Assembly (NCBI GenBank): GCA_004335835.1
Contig: RWJK01001246.1
Span: 6,995-42,878, forward strand
Direction of reading: 5' to 3'
Source: Scenedesmus sp. ARA3
Lineage: Eukaryota > Chlorophyta > Chlorophyceae > Sphaeropleales > Scenedesmaceae
DNA: 35,884 nucleotides
Made by a program: the position numbers and the translations under genes. Below the pieces are notes generated by a model. It was not told the DNA's origin, searched no databases, and saw only the letters and a program-made list of their open reading frames with translations. Every line of letters begins with the position of its first letter. Within the stretch, counting starts at the first letter, position 1. Shown in pieces: positions 30,515 to 35,884 of the stretch.

Positions 30515-31173
30515 ACTGGACTTGCTACTGCTGCTGGCCCTGCCTTTCCCGCAGCTGTTTACTGCTGTTGGCGCTGCCTGCCTGCAGCCTCAGCATCTGC
30601 TGCAGCAGGCGCTGCTGTAAGTGATGGATCCTAACCTGCAGCTGATGCGGGTGCTGCTGCAATGCTTACACCTGCCAGAAAAAGGTCCTGATTTGACTGC
30701 TGCTGTGCGCAGACTTGTAACCATCTACTATCTGCTGCATGTTTCAGGAAGCAGTCCGTGCAGCAGAGCAGTGCTGCTGGGGCAGGTGGCCCAGCTGCTC
30801 CGGCAGTCACCCCTTCCAGCAAAGTATGTGCACTCCTTAACGATAACACTATTGCTTTAAGCAATCAGACATCAGAACACAATCCTGCAGGCGTGTCAAA
30901 AACGATCCCGCCAGGTTCAGATGTCGGGACAACTTCGTCTGTGCGATGTAAACAGTGCTTGTTTGCAGCAGATGGGAGTTTCGCAATCGAGAATGGTATC
31001 TGACTGCCCGCTAAGGCCTCGAACCAAGGCGTCCGCTTCCCCAGTTCAAACCACAGCAGTGACTGTCACTTCTCTGGCTCGCTTCCACGCTTACCAAATA
31101 ATCGTTCAGCGAGCGTAAGTGGTGCAGTTTCTGCTGATCGTAATTACCTGATGCTGTGTCGTACATCAGCACT
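30515..31173. promoter_or_regulatory. Divergent intergenic region between CEP44 and the S-acyltransferase
   Basis: The start codons of the two genes face away from each other across 659 bp, so both promoters and 5' UTRs must lie here. I see no clear TATA box or conserved motif that would fix a transcription start. Part of the region is open on the plus strand (see the separate entry). Confidence 0.5.
30624..30860 (+). CDS. Unrecognised short open frame in the divergent intergenic region
   Basis: From ATG 30624 the frame encodes 78 residues beginning MDPNLQLMRVLLQCLHLPEK, helical and Leu-rich, with TTTCAG|GA inside and PLPAK followed by GTATGTG, a good donor. A preceding open piece (30549-30610) is bordered by CCCGCAG and GTAAGT. 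These could be remnants of exons of a lost gene or a small gene. I do not recognise the protein and give it low weight. Confidence 0.22.
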   Translation: MDPNLQLMRVLLQCLHLPEKGPDLTAAVRRLVTIYYLLHVSGSSPCSRAVLLGQVAQLLRQSPLPAKYVHSLTITLLL

Positions 31174-34100
31174 ATGTACTTCGTGAACCTGGTTTACTTG
31201 TACTTCGGCCTGACAGCCCTGCTGGTGTTCGTGCTACTGTTCGGTGATTCCCCAGCTTTCCAGCGAACCCCAGTCTCATACCTCAAATGGCTGGTCACGG
31301 AGGCATGGCTACTGGCGCTAGAGTAAGCACCGTCCCCAGGAGCAGCAGCACAGCAGCAACAGCAGCAGTGCCAGCATCACAGCAGCGGGCAAGCAAACAC
31401 ATCAGCCCAGCACAGAACTTGCACACTGCTCTGACACACTGCTCTGACACAACCAGCTTCATAATAACGCTTGCAGGAGGGTTGCGGAAACGATGTTTGG
31501 CGAAAGGGGTCTGCGCATGCTGGATAGCGCCACTGAATGCTGCTGTGAGAGCAGCAACCCTATGCTGCAGGTGAGCGGGAGCAGCAGCAATGGCTTGTGA
31601 CAAACCCTGTGTATTAACAGCTTGTCTCAATGTTACGCATACAGCAACGACAACCTGTATCAGCTGTGATTGCACAGGTTGCTGCTGCGCTGCTCTGGGT
31701 GCGCACACACTGATACAAATCAGGGCGCATGCAGCAGCCGCTTAGTGCCGCTGCCAAAGGCAGCAGCGGCGTGGGTATGCGTAGATGCTCTGAAATTGCC
31801 TGCAAACGCCTGCTGTTTGCCTGTTTGTTATCATGGGCTGCATGCAGATCGCTTACCTGACCATTGTCAGTGTGGGCTACGGCCTGACCTGGCAGTTTGT
31901 GTTCAAGCTGCTGCCCAACGCATACGCCGCAGAGTACCACATGTGAGCAATTTCCGAACCCATAAGCCCTAGTGACTGATGACAACTGGCGTTGCAGAGC
32001 AGCACCTGTGCTCTGACAAGTGCTTTTGACTGGCCACCTTTTGGCATCATACTCCTACATGGGTTGAAACAGCTGCTGCAATAGGATGAAAACTGCAGAA
32101 ATGCAATTGGTCACTAAGCTGGCAACGCAGCTATGACCTGACCCGGCAATTTGTGTATGCATACCGTGGCGAACTTGTCACAAGTGTACTGCCTGCTCAC
32201 TCCTGACTGCGCAGCTGCTCCGGCTGCCCTTTCATCCCTCTAATCTCTGCCGTTGTGTGCCACTTCCCTGCTAACCAACCTGCAGCTACACAGGCACGGC
32301 AGCTGTGTGCGGTGCAGTCGGCTTGTTCCTCTGGGCCAGCATGTCTGATCCAGGCAGGCTGACGACTGAGTCAGCAGCTCTCCACCTCGCTACCCATCTA
32401 CATTCATACCGCATACATCTTTGAATATAGTACTGCACACACATTGTAACACTGCACTGCTGCTCTGGCTGCTCCTCCCTCTACTACCCTGCCCCCCTGT
32501 GCAGCTATACAGGCACGGCGGCAGTGTGCGGCGCAGTCGGGCTTTTCCTCTGGGCCAGCATGTCTGATCCAGGCCGACTAACAGCTGAGAAAGCAGCATT
32601 ATACCTTGATGCCTCACCCCCTAGATGTGTGGCGCATACTTGGCAGTGATGGCACTGTATGCTCACTGTTGATACTTCTGCTGCTGCCCTGCTCCTCCTT
32701 TCTACTCTGCTGCCATGCTGCTGCAACGCTGCCACCTTATCTGCCAAAATTGTGCAGCTACACAGGCACGGCAGCCGTGTGTGCCGCAGTTGGCTTATTC
32801 CTCTGGGCCAGCATGTCTGATCCAGGCAGGCTAACAGCCGAGAAAGCAGCACTCTACCTTGCTGCCTACCCCCCTGATGGGCTGCTGTTTCCCCCCAAGC
32901 ACTGCAGCACGTGTGGCCTGATGCGCCCGGGGCGCTCCAAGCACTGCAACGCCTGCGGCAGGTGGGGGAAAGGGCAGGGTTGAGGGCTTCAGAGCAGACT
33001 AGTAGTACTATGGTCTCATGATCTGGTGCCGTATGCGTGTTATGTGTGCAGTTGACTTTTGTGTGACGGTGAGTGAGGGATTTGGGAGGTTGCTGTGCCA
33101 GCAGCTCGCTGCCTACAACCGTGGTGGGCTGCTGATCCCTTCCAAGCATTGCAGCACGTGTGATTTGATGCGCGCAGGGCGCTCCAAGCACTGCAACGCC
33201 TGCGGCAGGAGAGTAATGCCTGGGCAAGCAGTGGTTGGGGTTGGGGTTTGTTGTACAGCTTATGACTCCCAACAATGACATGTATGCTTTTGTGACATGT
33301 TAAATTTACATCGGTGCGCCTGGCGCCCGAGGCGCTCCAAGTGCTGCAACGCCTGCGGCAGGTGATTGGGCATTGTGGCAGGGGGTGTTTGGGGTGCACG
33401 CAGGCTGTGGCTTACCTTGAAGTCAGGTTCTTGCGCGTCCGGGTGCCACCTGCTCACCGCAGTCTGCTGTCTGTCACCCCCTGCTGCTGCTGCCACCTGC
33501 AGCTGCATCATCCGCTTCGACCACCACTGCGGCTGGCTCAACAACTGCATAGGGCTGAACAACAGCCGGCACTTCCTGGCCTTCCTGGCGGGAAACCTGC
33601 TGCTGTACATTTAAAGTGCAGCATTTTCAAAAAGCGCTGCTGTTCTCACCACCACACCTGCTGCTCAATTGTCACTGCTGCACCTGCTGCTGCTGCCACT
33701 TGCAGCCGCATCATCCGCTTTGATCATCATTGCGGATGGCTCAACAACTGCATCGGCCTCAACAACAGCCGCCACTTCCTGGCATTCCTGGCGGGAAACC
33801 TGCTGCTGTGCATTAAAGTGCAGCATGTTCACAGACGCTGATAATCTCACCACCACACCTGCTGCTCGGTCATCACTCCTTGCACCTGCAGCTGCATCAT
33901 CCGTTTTGATCATCATTGCGGCTGGCACAACAACTGCACCACCCACGTATCACTGCCTGCACTGCTAACCTTCCTGGCATTCCTGGCGGGCAACCTGCTG
34001 CTGTGCATTGAAGTGCAGCATGTTCAAATGTGCTGCTATTCTCCTCACCACACCTGCTGCTCGGTCATCACTCCTTGCACCTGCAGCTGCATCATCCGCT

Positions 34101-35434
34101 TCGACCACCACTGCGGCTGGCTCAACACTTGCACCACCCACGTATCACTGCCTGGACTGCTAACCTTCCCCGCCTCGCCTGCTTGTTTGAATCTTTTCTG
34201 CTGCCGCCACCTGCAGCTGCATCATCCGTTTTTATCATCATTGCGGCTGGCTGAACAACTGCATCGGCCTCAACAACGGCAGGCACTTGCTGGCCTTCCT
34301 GGCGGGAAACCTGCTGCTGTGCATTTGAAATGCAGCATGTTCACAGGCGCTGCTGTTCTCACGACCACACTGCTGCTCAATTGTCACTGCTGCACCTGCT
34401 ACTTCTTGCACCTGCAGCTGCATCATCCGCTTTGATCATCATTGCGGCTGGCTGAACAACTGCGTCGGGCTGAACAACAGCCGCCACTTTTTGGCATTCC
34501 TTTTGGGCAACCTGCTGCTGTGCTGCTACGCTTGCTGGGCGGCAGCAGCGGCCACAGCCGGCAGCCTGCAGCAGCGCGGCTTCTTCGACGTGTGAGTGGG
34601 CGAGAGTGTCGTGTCTGCTTATGATGTTGATGCTGCTGCTGCTGCGCTGTCGAGTGGCTTTTCCGGCAGTATCCTGGTGTCTTTGTGCTACTGCGTGGCC
34701 TTCCTGGTGTTGAACCTGCTGCTGTGCTGCTACGCTTGCTGGGCGGCAGCAGCAGCAACAGCAGGCAGCCTGCAGCAGCGCGGCTATTTTGATGTGTGAG
34801 TGCGCAAGCTTGCAGCATACAATATGTCATGCTTGGGTGTGGCTGCACTAGTGGCATACAGCAGTGTGGCGGCAGCAGTAGCAGCAGCAACAGCAGGCAG
34901 CCTGCAGCAGTGCGACTTCTTTGATACATGTGAGTGGCACATGCCCTTTTCAAAGATGTTATTTTGTTGTCTCTTGCAGCTGTTGCAGCTGTTGGTGTTG
35001 CTTGCGCTGCAAATGCGTGTTTCATGCTCCGCAACACGCATGTTGCTGCCACCGCCACAACTGCTGCTGCTGCTGCTGCTGCTGCAGGTATGTGTATGAC
35101 TCTGTGCTGAAAGATAGGGTGGCTTTATACAGCCGACCAGCCTGGTGAGTAGCAGCTGCAGCGCATCTTGATGTTTAGGTTTAGGTTTAGGTTTTGGTAA
35201 CCCCTCCTCAAACCACATGCTTGAACTTCAAATTGAATTGTATGAAACTTGTAAAGGATGAGTTTTCCTATTATGTGCAATTGTGTGCAACGGTCCTAAA
35301 ACCAGCGTCCAACCAGCAGGTACACGCCTGCTTCATCCATGTTTGCTGCTGCTGCTGCTGCAGGTTCCTCAAGTGGGTGTTGGTCTACTACCCCATCCAA
35401 GTAGCCCTGGTCATGTTCTCTGCAGTGACAGCCC

Positions 35435-35467
<33 letters not shown>

Positions 35468-35546
35468 AGGTTCCTCAAGTGGGTGTTGGTCTACTACCCC
35501 ATCCAAGTAGCCCTGGTCATGTTCTCTGCAGTGACAGCCCTGCTGC

Positions 35547-35579
<33 letters not shown>

Positions 35580-35655
35580 AGGTTTCTCGAGTGGGTGTTA
35601 GTCTACTACCCCATCCAAGTAGCCCTGGTCATGTTCTCTGCAGTGACAGGCCTGC

Positions 35656-35688
<33 letters not shown>

Positions 35689-35884
35689 AGGTTTCTCGAG
35701 TGGGTGTTAGTCTACTACCCCATCCAAGTAGCCCTGGTCATGTTCTCTGCAGTGACAGGCCTGCTGTTGCTGCTGCTGCTGCTGCTGCTGCTGTTGCTGC
35801 TGCTGCAGGTTTCTTGAGTGGGTGTTGGTCTGCTACCCCATCCAAGTAGCCCTGGTCATGTTCTCTGCAGTGACAGGCCTGCTG
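31174..35884 (+). CDS. DHHC protein S-acyltransferase, ZDHHC4/plant PAT17-like, 3' end outside window
   Basis: Seven exons are visible: 31174-31322, 31477-31570, 31848-31942, 32758-32961, 34418-34591, 35088-35144 and an exon starting at 35364 that is itself copied five times. All phases agree. Residues 4-23 form a first membrane segment. About 115-132 ([18 protein letters not shown]) form another, followed by the conserved DPG. The Cys-rich domain reads [19 protein letters not shown] then [18 protein letters not shown], with DHHC at 187-190. [18 protein letters not shown] is a further membrane segment, and exon 7 starts another ([19 protein letters not shown]). The enzyme would auto-acylate on the DHHC Cys and transfer palmitate to membrane proteins in the ER/Golgi system. 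The ATG has an in-frame stop upstream at about 31141. DHHC homology is certain; the subgroup is inferred from overall layout. Confidence 0.92.
32103..32170 (+). repeat. Decayed ghost of S-acyltransferase exon 3
   Basis: The segment around TATGACCTGACCCGGCAATT resembles exon 3 sequence coding [11 protein letters not shown], about 220 bp downstream of the real exon. It no longer codes the peptide cleanly. Confidence 0.6.
32286..32640 (+). repeat. Two acceptor-side ghosts of S-acyltransferase exon 4
   Basis: Copies with borders at 32286 and 32505 (real 32758) encode [20 protein letters not shown] then DPGRL, each after an intact GTGCAG or CTGCAG acceptor. They diverge before reaching the Cys-rich motif. 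Periods are 219 and 253 bp. Confidence 0.9.
33087..33362 (+). repeat. Donor-side ghosts of S-acyltransferase exon 4
   Basis: A copy at about 33087-33211 encodes [20 protein letters not shown] then HCNACGR, repeating half the zinc-binding Cys/His cluster. A shorter, frame-shifted copy at about 33317-33362 ends GGCAGGTGATTGG, keeping a donor. The first lost the GT donor (GGCAGGAG). Confidence 0.88.
33503..34330 (+). repeat. Five extra copies of the DHHC-encoding exon
   Basis: Copies begin at 33503, 33706, 33892, 34087 and 34217; the complete exon is at 34418. All keep a CTGCAG or TTGCAG acceptor. The first two encode intact [20 protein letters not shown] then [10 protein letters not shown] and then diverge. 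The third has DHHC but HNNCTTH downstream. The fourth has LNTCTTH. The fifth has YHHC in place of DHHC. None has the exon's end (QQRGFFDV then GTGAGT). Confidence 0.92.
34660..34932 (+). repeat. Two donor-side ghosts of exon 5
   Basis: The tail of the DHHC exon is repeated at about 34691-34797 ([20 protein letters not shown] then [13 protein letters not shown] and GTGAGT) and 34855-34932 ([17 protein letters not shown]). The first is nearly perfect and keeps its donor. Confidence 0.9.
35174..35191 (+). repeat. Interstitial telomere-like (TTTAGG)3
   Basis: Three TTTAGG units followed by TTTTGG lie in intron 6 of the S-acyltransferase. Plant and green-algal telomere repeats are TTTAGGG or TTTTAGGG, so this is a related hexamer rather than an exact telomere repeat. 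Confidence 0.6.
35364..35884 (+). repeat. Five tandem copies of S-acyltransferase exon 7 with CTG acceptors
   Basis: Borders lie at 35364, 35470, 35582, 35691 and 35806 (periods 106-115 bp). Each encodes [20 protein letters not shown] (FLEW in the last three) and ends in a CTG/TTG tract that also forms the CTGCAG acceptor of the next copy. The last copy runs off the window and is presumably the one continuous with the rest of the gene. Confidence 0.93.

Noticed and set aside
31000..31090. tRNA-like words near AGTTCAAACC
   Set aside because: No acceptor stem, anticodon arm or complete cloverleaf could be formed.
1..35884. Transposon or viral origin of the repeats
   Set aside because: No transposase, integrase, reverse transcriptase or terminal repeat pattern was found around the arrays. 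The units derive from local exon-intron sequence.

Overview
The window looks like nuclear DNA of a chlorophyte green alga, most likely of the Chlamydomonadales/Sphaeropleales type (a Scenedesmus/Tetradesmus-like genome is my best guess). The reasons are GC-rich multi-exon genes, a RAP-domain octotricopeptide-like organelle RNA-binding protein, a plastid-type starch branching enzyme, very abundant (CAG/CTG)n tracts both in coding sequence and next to splice sites, and telomere-like TTTAGG/CCCTAAA words in introns. No transposase, reverse transcriptase, tRNA, rRNA or CRISPR was recognised.

Layout, left to right. (1) 1-1605: mostly non-coding, with a possible start of a leftward gene at the left edge, a compound palindrome at 1073-1209 and a copied fragment of the next gene's 3' end. 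(2) 1606-4956, minus: a single-exon, 1116-aa RAP/OPR-like protein. (3) 5666-8462, minus: a two-exon secreted alpha/beta hydrolase (601 aa). (4) 10161-24091, minus: a 20-exon starch branching enzyme whose exons join in phase into 859 aa, with all GH13 catalytic residues present. (5) 25019-30514, minus: an eight-exon CEP44 homologue (750 aa), a centriole/basal-body protein. (6) 31174 to beyond 35884, plus: the first seven exons of a ZDHHC4/plant PAT17-like DHHC protein S-acyltransferase, divergent from CEP44 across about 660 bp.

The genes are not functionally linked in any obvious way. What unites the window is their architecture. In each multi-exon gene, the introns hold tandem partial copies of the adjacent exon edge (exon end plus splice site plus some intron), here called ghost exons. 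Acceptor-side ghosts lie in the upstream intron and donor-side ghosts in the downstream intron, with periods of about 105-250 bp and up to seven copies. Many real and ghost 3' splice sites are formed by a CTG repeat ending in CAG|G, so a coding-type microsatellite also serves as the acceptor tract. The single-exon RAP gene shows the same tendency: an in-frame internal duplication and a duplicated 3' tail. Two large foldback hairpins interrupt the ghost arrays in the branching-enzyme introns.

The exon models rest on conserved protein motifs, GT-AG borders and phase agreement. All four spliced models divide exactly into codons in the portion visible. Splice choice among duplicate exons, the first exon of the branching enzyme and all functions are predictions from sequence.
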